A stretch of 64,000 nt of DNA from Anoplolepis gracilipes. Its lineage: Eukaryota; Arthropoda; Insecta; Hymenoptera; Formicidae. Below the pieces are notes generated by a model. It searched no databases and had not been told where the DNA came from. It saw nothing but the letters and a program-made list of their open reading frames with translations. Location of the stretch: the NCBI RefSeq assembly GCF_047496725.1, contig NC_132972.1, positions 16,096,501-16,160,500 of the forward strand. The letters are read 5' to 3'. Below, piece by piece: positions 11,632-23,900 of the stretch (within the stretch, counting starts at the first letter, position 1; the number at the start of each line of letters is the position of its first letter). Both the position numbers and the translations under genes were made by a program.

Positions 11632-13616
11632 GATAATCTAAATAAATAATTATTTGAGAAATATTTTCAACTTTAGCTTCAAATAAATACCTATCAATTG
11701 GAATATATGAAACACAATTGTTTATAGTTGTATATGATGATCAAGTCATTGATAGCTCGAAATACAATGGAAGTCCTCGCATTGCTTTCGAGGTCACACA
11801 CAAATGGGTTATTAAAAATCACCTTTTATGCTAACCGAAATCGGCCAACGACGCTGATATGCTTATGATCGGATCATCTATATTTATAAGATCTATATCG
11901 CGGATATCAGGGTCTAACACAAGTTTGCTCTTTGACCTATGTGAATATATAATACATCCGTCCAAATCTTACACTCTTATCATAGATAATATCACTGTTT
12001 TTTTATGATACATTAAAGGCCAATCAAGCAAAGTACTTTATAAGAATAGTGAAATACAAAATATAAACAATATACATCTCATTAATATACTCTTGTGCAT
12101 ATTTGATAGACTTTTTTTAATATACATATGTGTATGTGTTTTATGACAAATTAAAATTCCATTATATATATACATGTATTTTTTGTGTAATAAGTAATAT
12201 TCATCATTATATTATAGGAATTTACACACACACATAATATCGTCAGTCTTCGAAATTTGATGAAATCAGTTTGATTAGCAAACATTTAATAATCTTCGCG
12301 ATTAAGCGGATATAAAATGTCATTCTACGTCATTCTGTTACGTACACGAACAAGCTTTACATACCTATCCCTAAAAAAAGGAGAAAGAGATGGGAGTTGT
12401 TGACGTTGCTGGTCGGCTTTCAATCTCTCTTTTTACATCGAGGACCGCCTTGTCGACATTCACATATTGCGATATTATGGATTCAATGCGATGCATATGG
12501 TTGTCACTCGCCCGCATCTTCTCATGGGGATGTATAATATCTACTCCTGAATACATACATATACGAATAGGCAGATACACATGCATTTGAATGCGTTAAT
12601 ATACAAGCATGTCAATGTACACGTGCGCATATATGTTTATGAGTATGTGAGTACTTATATAGGGGTCACCATATATATATATATATATATATATTCTTTT
12701 TCCTTACCTTTCCACCGGCGTATATCTGAGACGCATTTGGCATTTTAATTTTCTTCGCTACGTAAACTCGTTTTACATTTCGAAATTGTATAAAAATTAC
12801 GTCGATGACAAACGGCATATTTGAAAAAAGCAAATATAAATCTTAGGCACATTATAAGTATCTGTTTATATAGTTTATAATATATATATATTACATTTAC
12901 ATATGAAATATTAGCAATTATTTTGATAATATTATTTACACGAGATTGTATATAAAGATAATCAATAATGCAGCTTTATGTAATGTTCCCCGCCAATTTA
13001 ATGTGTAAGGCATGATTTAATATTGTAACTCTTTAGTTTCAAGTTAAATTATTTCAATATACAACTAAATCTCACCATAATGCCTCTTCTCCGTGATGCC
13101 CGGTAAGTTAGTACCATTTCGAACTGTTGTTAACTATTCGCTGTCAGTCTCACCGCGACAGGGAGAATGCGCAAAGTGCGTGAAAGAATGTCGACTAACT
13201 TCTAATGCTCCTCTAATACCTCGCGGTGCCGTCGTCTTCGGTAAACCAGATGTGAATTGTAAGTCAACGTCGCGCGCCCTTCGCGTAACAGCTGTTGGTG
13301 TAACGCCGTTTCCACAGGACACTCGATATATTTCATGGACGGCACACGAATTAGGAAACGGCGCACTAACGTGACCATCAATTACTATTAGCATTACGTA
13401 TTTTCAGAAAGTCACATATGGTTGGCAGAGGGTGACATCACCTTTTTTTTTTTCCTAAATTTAGTCGCCACTAGAATTCTAATACACTTTTACGTGAAGC
13501 AGATACACCTATGTAAAGTATCGTTATTATTAGCTCTTATTAGTCATCAATACCCGTATCGTACTGTGATAACTGCTCAATATGAATGTACATCGCAGAT
13601 GTATAGTAACGCGCAA

Positions 13617-13620
<4 letters not shown>
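11632..13620. other. Non-coding stretch with small islands at 12.35-12.6 and 13.08-13.4 kb
   Basis: Mostly AT-rich. The 13.08-13.4 kb island contains a 92-codon frame (ATG at 13,096, stop at 13,374, plus). Its translation is unusually mixed in composition and includes CAKCVKEC, but resembles no family known to me. An overlapping 86-codon frame on the other strand argues for chance. Two short ATG-to-donor candidates (13,080-13,102 plus; 12,708-12,818 minus) are discussed as findings. Confidence 0.4.
12671..12694. repeat. (AT)n microsatellite
   Basis: 24 bp of uninterrupted AT following GGGGTCACC. Confidence 0.95.

Positions 13621-13666
<46 letters not shown>
13621..13666. repeat. (TA)n microsatellite
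   Basis: 46 bp of uninterrupted TA, directly visible. Confidence 0.97.
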
Positions 13667-13670
<4 letters not shown>

Positions 13671-16600
13671 GTAATTATATCTAATTTCTTTGGCATAAAT
13701 ATACAACAGTAATGCACAAAAATATATTCGGCATAATTAGAGATTTTAGAAGATTTAACGCACACAAGATTAAGATTCAATATTTAAAGAAAAATATAGA
13801 TGTGAATATATTTAAAAGAGCAAAATGTCAATTACCGACTAATTTTATGGCATTTTGAAATGTATTTCGGTGAAATCTCGTTGGCGCGTGTTCTCGATAT
13901 CGAAATAATTCTTAACAAGACAGCTAGGCAATAATAAGGGAGACAGCAGGAGAGGGCAAGATTCAAACATAGAGAGAGCCCTGACCAAGTTGAAGACAAT
14001 TATCGTCTCCCTTGCTCACGTGTCTCCGCGATAAATCTCTTCCGAAGTCGGCGCTTCCGTGCCAAAGGCGGAAACATCGTGTCGACGTGCTGTCAAAATA
14101 CATACGACGGCGGCCCCGCCACGTGCAACCCCCCCCCCCCCCGACCTTCGCGCCCTTTCCTGCATTCATAACTGCACTCCACGACCAGACCCCGCAGTTG
14201 CGCTTTTGTATACAGCGCATACTCGCGTCGCACACGCGTTGCGAAACGCACGCGCGTGCCACAGTCATGCGCGCTTATTACACGGAGAACAATAACAGAA
14301 GTACTGCGGATCGTTTCATTAAGATATATCGGTTCTGTTACATGACAGTAACAGGCAATGCGGTTTGAAGTTTAGAAGAAAACGTCATTATTGCTAATAA
14401 TTAAATTAATGACATGATATGGCGATACGTCATTGATAATACGTCGAATTAATACATCATTCACGGATTCCTTATTCAGAGGTACTTTTTGATAGAAACA
14501 TCGGTGAATAATTTTTATCGCGTGTAAACTTTTCCAAAAGTCTGTTAAATTTATCCAATCACATTCGAGTTTCTCGACTTTCTCTCCGACAGCGACGCGT
14601 GCACGTTCGATAGGTTTTATTCTCTTATTGTCGGCTCGTTTGACACAAGTTCCTCTTTCAGGAAACATTAGCGACATCCGCGACTAACGTTACTCTCGGA
14701 TAATCTCTTCTTAAATGCGACGTAAATCACAACTCGTTGACATCGGAACCTACACTTTAATTACTTCTTCGATCCACGTCGTACACGGTCGATTGAATCT
14801 GTCGATTAAATTCGAAAGATGCTCGATATACCGCGTTTCGCGCTTTAATGGGAAGGTAAAAAACGGTCGCGCGCGATAAAAAAAAAAAAAAAAAGAGGGA
14901 AAAAAATACCGGAGCGCGCGTGTAGGTTTTTTTCGCGGCCGGCGGGGCAGCGTAAATTCAATCCCGAAAAATTTCACGCTACTAACTACGACAAAATGAT
15001 CCAACAGTGACATCTGTGTCAATAAGGCGAATCCTCCCGGGGATTGCGCAAGGCCGTAGAATTCGAGGGTCCGCGAACGCGATTATCCTCATTCAATCAT
15101 CGATTTTATTTGGTTAATAAAACGATTATCCCGCTTCCCGCACTCTACGAGTCTATCTCACCGACTATCTCTCGCTGAAACCGTTGTACGGCGTACCCTC
15201 CGGGAGCGTTCGACCAAAAATGTAATTTACATCCCTTTATGTTGCGAGATTGAAATATTTGCGAATTAATCCGCGCGACAGGATTATCGCTGGCCATTAT
15301 ACGCTGCCCCGCTCTCTTTGTCTCTCTCTCTCTACAGTTGACGCTCTCTCTCTCTATGTATCTATATTTCTGTTCCTCTCTCTTTATTCTTTCATTATCC
15401 TTTCCTGCCTCATCTCTTTCACTTTGCTCTTGATATCATCTTTTTCTCTCTTCTTTCGCGAATCTTCCATGGTCGTCCACTTTCCTCTCTTACTCTTAAC
15501 CTACCGCCCGCGGCGCTTCTCATCCTAATGATTCTCCTTTATTCAATTCAAAAATATCAGTGCTACCCCATTTTACGGAAGATTGGATTCAATTATGACT
15601 GTCAAGCTCGGGTAGATCCTTTTACAGTTTGCGCCACCTCCTTCTTAGTCCTTTATATCACAGTGTGTCGATGAAACATGTAGAATTTCGATCAATGTGT
15701 TTGAATGACAATTTTGCAATATACGTATTTGACAAAAGTTTAATTAACCGCGCATCTAAATTTAAAACATGCAAAATATTAGATTGATAAAAATATTTTT
15801 ATATTTTCTACTACACATAATTTTGACATATATTGTTACATGTAGATATTATTATATGTATAATCTTAAACATATTTGTTCTCTCTATATAAATTACCAA
15901 CATTTTTATCTAGAAAGATATACATATGACAAATGAGACAAATCAGTCCACTGAGCAAATTTATCCACATATTAGCTGAAGCCATTCGAATTAAATCCGC
16001 GACGCGGCGAGATAGTTAAACGATCGCGGACCGAAACCGTCCAAAAGAGGGATGACGATATAACCCCGACCAAGGGGTTGCTCAAGAAGAGCCAGAACAT
16101 AATGTCGAGCCCCGGGCTGTTAAACCGGCATACAATAATCTGCGCAGCGCCAATCCCGACGGCAGCATTCAATTAATTCTCCGGCAAAATTTGTCGCTCG
16201 TATTAAATCTCGCTGGATTAAAGGCAATCTCGCTTCCGCCTTCTCTTCGTCGTCCTTGCTCTTGGTTTCACTCTACCTTATCCATTTGAGATCTCTCCAT
16301 CTCTCACTAGTCGATTTCGTCTTATATGTAGTCTCTCTTTCACTCATACTTCCACCCATCATCCAGTCCCGTCCTATTTCGTAGAGTTTACGATATCTTT
16401 AAGGTCTTGCGTAGCCAGGACAGATTGTAGTTTCAATTAAGAAACTGACAGTCCTGAATTTTGTCTCCCTCTGTCTCCCATTGGCGAACGCCGACAATGA
16501 TAAGTAATGAAAATTGCAAGATGACTCGTATATTGCAAGATGCAGAAAACGAATAAAACGGTTTGTTCCTGAGGCTGCTAAATATTTGAATAGAAGCTCT

Positions 16601-18358
16601 AAAATTTCTAGCTTTCTCATTCAAGAAGAAACGATGATGAGTATTATCGGCACTCACATTAATTCTTACTTACATTCTTGTTTGCCAAAAGTAAGTATAT
16701 GAAAAATTTAAACAACAAACAATAGCACAGATGTCATTAAAATTTTGTCTTACAAGTAGCAAAAAAATTAAAGCTTAAGAAACAGCATTTTTTTTTACTT
16801 CGAAATAGTTTTATCTTAAAATATGAATTCTAAAATATATATTTATGGAATATATAGGCGAAGTTTCGCAAAGAGACGACCTGACATGCTCACTTATGGC
16901 GTAGCATTTAGTCAGCGATACGGGTGAGTGTAAATAGGTAAAGTAACTCGTGGCCGAGGGTTCATCACCCCGCGCCGAACACGTCAGGGTCGCGACCCTG
17001 GATTATTGAGAAGACTGGCTGATGGCAGATAGAGTATGAGCGAAATGTAAGGGTGAAATTTCAATAGTGAGAGATAATTTATAACGAAACAATACAGAAA
17101 AGAGATTGTAATCAGTGATAAACAGTGCTATATTTGATTATATTGATAATAGCTTTACACATGGTATATATGAATAAAACGCACAATTAATGATTTTTTT
17201 AATCATTTCTTTTTACACGTTTATATGTAAAATTGAAATTGAAAATCTTAATTTCTTAAAATATTTATGATCGATGTAACATACTATTGAAATTCGTTGG
17301 TAACGAAAATTTATTAGTTTTAATAAAATCAAACGAGAGTCATGCGAATATTCTTAGAGATGGACGAACCAAGAATTGAGGGGGAAACGCACAGTCCATT
17401 AGCGAGATTACTTGTACCTTATCCTCGTAGATGGTACACGAATAATATCTTATGCCGGAGATTCCTGAAGAATGGATTTCATTTGGGGAAGGAATTAAAT
17501 TTTAATTTATACGATAGAAGGAAGAGGGTGTCTACCGTTTTATTATCATTTTTTTATCATTTATAGATGGAGTATGCTTAATATAATTAATTAGAGCGTA
17601 GTGTTTTTTAATTAATAATTATCAATTATTTTTTACTTGAACGTGAATTACATACGTTTTATATATATATATATACTACTGAAATATTTTTATTGTAATT
17701 TTCATTCACGCAAAGAAGATATTATTTTTCTATAATAATCAAATTTATAACACTTGTAACAATCAAAATTTTCACTTTTTAATACGTTATTTTTTATTAT
17801 ATTTTCTGATGTCTAATAAAAAAATGAGATGGAAATAAAGTACTCAATCAATTTCTTGTTATCCTAAGAGCTAAAGAGCTAAAGAGTATTAAGCACTATA
17901 CATAATACAACAACGCGGGGTTTCAACGATGGAAGGTGATAATTAGACGAAGTAACAAAATCCTTTAATAATCATTAAAAGGAGTAATTTTATATCTCCG
18001 AAAACTAATGACAGGGTCTTCTATTACACTGCAGGTCAACAACAATACATCACAGTTTCAAAATCAGGATCAAAATCTTGTATTTAATATAAATTACGTT
18101 ATATTTATAACAAACACACTATATATTTAAGACGTACATAAAATTTTGAAATATATATAGATACACATGTATTAGAAAAGAGTGTGGAAATAATATAAAT
18201 ATATCTTTCAAATTTCTGGCTTTGCTCCGAAGAATTGTCTTAAAAACTCTTGCGTTTCACAAACTTATTTTACAGAAATATTTTTTATTAGTAACTTGGC
18301 CGAAATTTCATGCAGAAACTGATAATGAGCAATGAAGGGCTTATCGATTACTATGTCC

Positions 18359-18361
<3 letters not shown>
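13667..18361. other. Broad GC-richer non-coding zone (13.85-17.05 kb) and AT-rich flank
   Basis: A long region of intermediate GC with a C14 run, an A17 run (14,878-14,894), a pyrimidine-rich (TC) stretch at about 15,310-15,470, and a 16-bp perfect palindrome CAGGGTCGCGACCCTG at 16,985-17,000. Overlapping frames of 60-118 codons on both strands have no recognisable domains. A frame at 16,511-16,702 (plus) runs into a good donor AAA|GTAAGT at about 16,690, and another donor G|GTGAGT lies at 16,924. Neither could be tied to a gene. From 17.05 kb the DNA returns to AT-rich with nothing noteworthy. Confidence 0.4.
14129..14142. repeat. C14 homopolymer
   Basis: Fourteen consecutive C residues in a GC-rich island. 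It creates low-complexity Pro runs in the overlapping frames and is likely to be length-unstable. Confidence 0.95.

Positions 18362-18402
<41 letters not shown>
18362..18402. repeat. (TA)n microsatellite
   Basis: About 41 bp of uninterrupted TA. It supplies the Tyr-Ile runs in both overlapping frames, which are therefore not credible genes. Confidence 0.97.
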
Positions 18403-18406
<4 letters not shown>

Positions 18407-19390
18407 GCAGATGTGCGTAACGTAAGGCATCCACTTTCGTACTCACCTCGGAGTGGTTTCAAGATTGCATCGGGGGTTCGCATCTTATTACTCCCGTCAT
18501 TTCCAATGTACACACACAGGTTATTGCCAGGGTATCGGATGAATGGAATTGCGATATCCTTTGCGCGGATTGGAGAGGCGCACGAATCTAATTGGCAGGA
18601 GGATTACCGATCGATGTCGGTATCTCTTCTGAAATTGTATTCGGATCACCTGCATGTTTCAATGCCTGCGTACTAGGGAAGATTGAGGGAGTTATTTCGA
18701 AGGTGAGCTCTATCTATCGCAACACGCGCTTTCGATATTGCCTCCCTTCAATCGGTGATTAAGAACTGTTGGATTTATTTTTTTAAATATATCTGATATA
18801 TTTTCTACTCTTTCATTAAGTAATTTGAACCTAGATTCTCGAATTTTACATCCCTGATAAAGCAAAAATCCACGAAAGCCAGGAAGACTTTTAAAAAATG
18901 ATACATTCGATTGATTATATAATTGAACCGAATCTCTCAATTACTTCCTATTTGCATTGGTTTTATTCGGTTACATTTCAATTACGACGACATAATTTAA
19001 ATTCGCTTTAACCCTGTGGTCGTCGTATTCGGTGTGAATTGCGTAAATATTAATTTCACGAGCGAGCATAAATAATGGTAGATCGTTTTTGCACATAGAA
19101 GTTGTCGTAATAAACGTCGCGGGCCGGGCTTTTACACAATGTGCAAAAAGCGTCGGGTGTAAAGTTAGCCTTGGCCGTGTCCATCCGTGAGAGAGGCGTG
19201 CTGCAAGTCCGGGCAGGCAGGTTATAACGGCGCTATAACCGTATACATTCGACGACAATAATCGTTTTATGGTGGTCGGCAATATCGGCGGGTCGCACCG
19301 CCGCGGAAATTGATATCCTCCACCTACAACAGACGCTAAAGTTATAGCGAGTACGGCCGGTCCGGCGATACGACGCGGCGCCGCGCAACC

Positions 19391-19464
19391 TGTGTGTGTG
19401 TGTGTGTGTGTGTCCGATTGAAAAAAGTTCAATTTACCGCATATATATATATATATATATATAT
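19391..19464. repeat. Compound (TG)n ... (AT)n microsatellite
   Basis: A TG run at 19,391-19,413 is followed after 27 bp by an AT run at 19,441-19,464. Both are directly visible. They make the Thr-His and Tyr-Ile runs of the overlapping minus-strand frame. Confidence 0.95.
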
Positions 19465-20127
19465 CCTGCGCAATACGACTAACGTATGAGATTTTCCCAA
19501 ATTCTTTTGATTTCTCTTGCATTCATATAATCATATATCGAAAGTATAAAATGCAATTAAAATATAATTTTTATTTGTTCTGCAAAGCGTAAAGAATATT
19601 ATTTTATCTCATCTATAATAATAATAATAATAATTTATCGCTCCCTGACAATGTAAATAAAACATTGCATTTTTATTCGCCGAAGCAAATATTGAGTGTT
19701 ACTTTACTCAAATACAATTGCGAAAGATTTTAAAGATCTTTCTCCCTCTTGTTCTTTCCGTGAATCGGACTGTGGTGTGTAAATCGCCATGAGACGCAGA
19801 AAAAGCTGATGGAAATCGTAGGAAGGAAAGCGATGTAGCCGGGCCGTGTTTCTCCTCGGAGAGAATTGGCCATTGCTCTCCTATTAATTCTTAAACAATG
19901 CGTCATCGGCGCAGCCGAGAGATAGTCACGATTGTTTGGATCGGCGCGACGAGGGCCGCTCCGACCCCCGCTGGACCACCGCCCTCGTCATTGCCCATTC
20001 AGTCCCACCCGGCAAGCAGCCGCAACTCGTACTGGAAGGTCGAAATTGGAAATAAAACGGCAGCAATAGGGCGGCGGCGGTGGCGACCGCGTGGACGAAT
20101 GCCCAATTCTATCTGGCAGAGCCTTCC

Positions 20128-20147
20128 CTCTCTCTCTCTCTCTCTCT
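20128..20147. repeat. (TC)n microsatellite
   Basis: About 20 bp of TC inside the GC-rich island, followed by degenerate TC/TAT pyrimidine sequence to about 20,185. Confidence 0.9.
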
Positions 20148-20390
20148 GTCTATCTCTTCCCCTCTTTATCTCTCTGTATCTCGTCACGCGAAACGCATAT
20201 AGACCCGATGGACGATGTGTACGATTTTCCATCACGACCTGTGCCGGTGGAACTGAAGGTGTAGGGAGAAAGGGGCTGGAGGGGAGGGAGAAGAAGGGGA
20301 CAGGGAGCGTTTGGCTGGCAGGCGAGAAACGAGCAAGTCACGAGGTCCGCGCGTGTTGGAGTCTGACTGGATTCGGACCGGACTGGTTAC

Positions 20391-20394
<4 letters not shown>

Positions 20395-20424
<30 letters not shown>
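20395..20424. repeat. (AG)n microsatellite
   Basis: About 30 bp of uninterrupted AG. It lies 250 bp from the TC run at 20,128 in inverted sense, so the two could pair. Confidence 0.95.
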
Positions 20425-20427
<3 letters not shown>

Positions 20428-20671
20428 CAGAGCTATGGGGGCGGACGCGCGAGGGGGAAACGCGAAACGCGAGCGGGAACGCGGACGTCGGGGGTTCCCC
20501 GGTCGTGTCGATGGATGCCGAAAAAGAGCGCGGAGGGAGGGGGTGGTTTTTTTCCAATCAAGCAACCTGCTGAATTTGTTTTTTCCCCGAAACGTCGCTG
20601 CCGTTTCAAAGTTATTGATTGCCATCGGGAAGGTGGAACCGATGTGGGATGAGAGGGGAGTCGAATTGAGC

Positions 20672-20719
20672 GGGGGGGGAGGGAGGGGGGGTGGAGGAGG
20701 ATGGGGGTGGCGGGAGGGT
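20672..20719 (+). other. Strong G-quadruplex-forming motif
   Basis: On the plus strand G8 (20,672-20,679) is followed within 40 bp by GGG, G7, GGAGGAGG, G5, GG, GGG and GGG tracts with 1-3 base spacers. This satisfies the usual four-tract rule many times over. It lies about 50 bp upstream of a TATATAG and in the densest CpG zone, a setting where such motifs are often promoter-associated. That role is inference. Confidence 0.75.
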
Positions 20720-20801
20720 GGCTTGAAAGGGGACAGGCGGGTACGAGGGGAGGCACGACGTTTCGGTATATAGAGAAGATAGGTACGAGCAGCACTGTCG
20801 C

Positions 20802-20873
20802 TCGTTTCGTTCCGTTTCGTTTCGTTTCGCCTCGTCCTCGTTTCGGTACGTTACGTTACGTTTGCTCGGCCGT
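20802..20873. repeat. Degenerate TTTCG/TTACG pentamer tandem
   Basis: Repeats of CGTTT and CGTTA in a row (CGTTTCG, TTCCG, TTTCG, TTTCG, TTTCG, then after a break ACGTT three times). This is a short imperfect pentanucleotide tandem. It does not match the common insect telomere unit TTAGG. Confidence 0.7.
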
Positions 20874-20990
20874 GCATCTCCTCGCGCAATATAGGGGCGG
20901 AATAATAATTACGAGAGAGAAGGAGCGAAAGAGAGGGAGAGTCCCGGTGGTGGGCCAGTGTCAATGATTGCCGATGGTTTCGACCGATGG

Positions 20991-23900
20991 AAGAATAAAA
21001 TGTAGCTGATGTAGATGAAAGGGCGTGCCAGAATTGCAGTGGCAAATCAAACACGATGATAAAAAATTTATGACGTGCCGAACTGAAAATAAATATCAGC
21101 TTACATTAATGTATTGAAAAACTTATTGCTTACTCTCATTTTTATAAATGGCTCATCCCCCCTTTTTTTTTTTATCTAAAAAGATTGAACTCTTTTATCC
21201 TATATCTATTTCTTTGGCAGATTTAAAATGGATTTTTCCTCAATCAGATTTGAGATTAAACTTATCATTTTAATAAGTAAAGCTTTATCGATTAAAATGC
21301 TTATTTTTTCTGAATTCTTAATTTTTAATTAAAAAAAAATAAACTTTGGAATAAATTTTTATTCTTCACCGCATTTTTTACAACTCCGATATCAAAATTA
21401 TCTTATCTGTAATTATTTCAAGTTACTTTTTGCATAATGTGTCATAAACAACTATATTGTCTCATGCGTGGAACGTTCATTGAGAAATCGATAATAGTAT
21501 ATCGATCTTTTATCTTTATTATTCTGAAAGATAGTTTTTGCAAGAACTCTGTGCAAGGAAACGATCGAAAATGATAATTCTTTACATTTATAAGATAACT
21601 TCCTTATAAGGAGATTATTATTAATAATTAATGTCATATAAAGTACGTAATGTCATATAAAATTCTCATTTTTTGATGAAACGTCCGTTTGAAATTATTC
21701 AAAAGACGAACGTATTTCGTACAAGCAAACGATTCCGAAATAACGATTTCATTCCACAGAAGCTTATGACCTTCTCGAAATGAACCAATTTGTAGAAACT
21801 GCTCGTTTCCCCATGATCAAGTGCTGAACCTGAAATGAAGCGAATCATTCGGAAATACCTTAGATCTTAGACAATTGACGATATAGGTATATAGTATATT
21901 TGTGCATATACATATATCAACGCGTGTAGAAATAAGATATTTATTACATAATAATAAATGAATTTTTAAATTTTACTGGCGAGATAAAAGAATGTAAATT
22001 ATAGTAACTAATACTGTGTAAAAGTCATGCACTAACGACTTTTTCCGCAATTTTACGAAAGAAAATTTGAAACAAATTTTGAAGAAAAAAAATATTAATT
22101 TTGCGCTGAAACAAATCATATGTGAAAGTGTGAAAAATTCAATCGAAGGCTTATTCGAGAGTTTCGGCAATTCCAAGGTCGGCACATTAATCTATCACGA
22201 AAAATCAATGACAGAAGAGAACGACACACTGTCGTGGAATGTCTTCCAGCGCATTACATTGCGACATAATATACAGGCAGTCGGCTTTTCTTCAACTAAC
22301 AAAGGCTCACTAGGAACTGGCAAAGGCATATAGAACGGTATATTAGGACGGTATGCGAAACTCTCCGGCGACTCCTGTATCGTCCTTCTCGTATATAATA
22401 ATGCAACAGACAGCGGCAAAGGCGAATCTGACTCGGCTCCGCAACGAGGGGCCCCTTCAGTCCTTGCGTCACCAGATGTCATCATAGGGACCACGCTGAT
22501 TTACATCCTGCCGGGCCCCGCGTAGGAATCCGCAAGCCTACCGCTGCGACTTTATACATAAAATACGGCCATCATATCGTTATGCCTTCCGCCCAACGGC
22601 ATAACTATGTCAGTTTGTAGAGCATGTGAAGCTTTTACAAAGGAAGCCGCAGGGCTTTGACTTCGCATTGATCGCTGGCATAGTCGTCTCCTGCTACTTT
22701 GCAAATGAAAAGTGTCTAAAGTTAGAAAATGAAATATTCGCAGACACATTGTACGTAGCTTTTCATCATTTTACACATGTTTCTTATTTTGTGATTGCTT
22801 ATTATACGCGAGTGAATATTTCATATCTAGATAGAAATTTCTCACCGATATTGAACTTTGAAATTAATTTTGAAAAGTATGATAAATATATAAAATCACG
22901 TTTTAATTTGTAAAATAAATCATGACACTTGGAAAAATTATAATAAAATACAAAATAATAACAGACGTAATAATACGCGTAACTTTCCAATTATAAATAT
23001 AATTCACGTGCGTGAACAATTTTACGATATTTATTAAACAAAATAGGATTCCTTCAATAATTTAATATTTTAATGTCGCAAAAAATCCCCCTTATTAAGC
23101 CAATATTATTTAAAAAGATTTATACATTGACTCTCGATGGGAAGACTTGATTATAAGGCAGTCTCCATTGACGTTTCACTCGATAGGAATTCCATCGGTA
23201 ATCGGTTTTTATTGGACCGAATTAATTTATTACGGTCTAATCGGCCAAGGTTACGAGTACAACGAACGAGCGGCGAGTTTCCAGCAATCGGGATAAACAA
23301 TTGATTTATCGTCGGAAAAAGACAGGCGCTTGCACGCTACGTAATACCGCGCAACACAATTTTGTTTTCCGTCGGCGCAAATAAAACTGTCATGACGCGA
23401 GTGCTATGGAGGATAAAGACACCTTCGTAATACTGAAAACCACTAATATCCTTTGTCGCGCTCGGCAGCCGCGTTATTTCACAGAGCGTTTCGATTTAAC
23501 GCACAAATGGCTCTCTGTACGGCCACAGTGTGCCTACAGAGCCAGTCGGATCCGGTATCCCGGTCCTTTGATATCCATCGATGAAACGATTTATCTCTGT
23601 CCGCGCGTACTTTCAATCCGAGCGGGACACCTCTCCATGGGGACATCCAGGATGCGGGGTACACCTAACCATGGAGGGGAACCGCTACCGGGGCACTCGA
23701 CATTTCTGCATCTAACCGAGCATCGCGATTCGTTTTACGAATTGCTCGTTTCCGTTGATCAGTGGAATCGTTTCTACCGATCTTGCAATCGCGGTTTTAT
23801 TAACCAATAATCTTGTGTGTGGAGACCAGCTTTGATTTTCTTCGTATATTATTTTCAAAAGATTGAAGATTAAAAATAGTTGTGAGTTATTCATTAAATT

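Larger units (their letters stand above)
18403..20990. other. Largest GC-rich island in the left half, non-coding as far as seen
   Basis: High GC and CpG, peaking at 19.0-19.4 and 19.85-20.95 kb. The longest frame in the window (ATG near 19,898 to 20,773, plus) lies here, but three other long frames overlap it on both strands. Its residues are dominated by Arg, Gly, Glu and Ser from GA/TC tracts. The island has microsatellites, a strong G-quadruplex motif and a TTTCG tandem, listed separately. The sequence TATATAG at 20,767 with a loose initiator about 27 bp later is a weak promoter possibility. A CpG-rich promoter or untranslated first exon is a reasonable inference but is not demonstrated. 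Confidence 0.4.

Noticed and set aside
16941..16975. GAGGGTTCATCACCCC as a possible tRNA T-arm
   Set aside because: No acceptor stem, D-arm or anticodon arm can be built around it at the required distances.
19898..20773. 291-codon frame on the plus strand, the longest in the window
   Set aside because: Its residues come largely from TC, AG and G-rich tracts. Long frames are open on both strands across the same DNA, and no domain or plausible start context is visible.
20802..20873. TTTCG/TTACG tandem as an interstitial telomere
   Set aside because: The unit does not match TTAGG or any telomeric repeat known to me, and the tandem is short and degenerate.
23406..23810. 134-codon plus-strand frame
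   Set aside because: It lies in a CpG-rich island with an overlapping minus-strand frame, has no motif, and its length is within chance for 64 kb in six frames.
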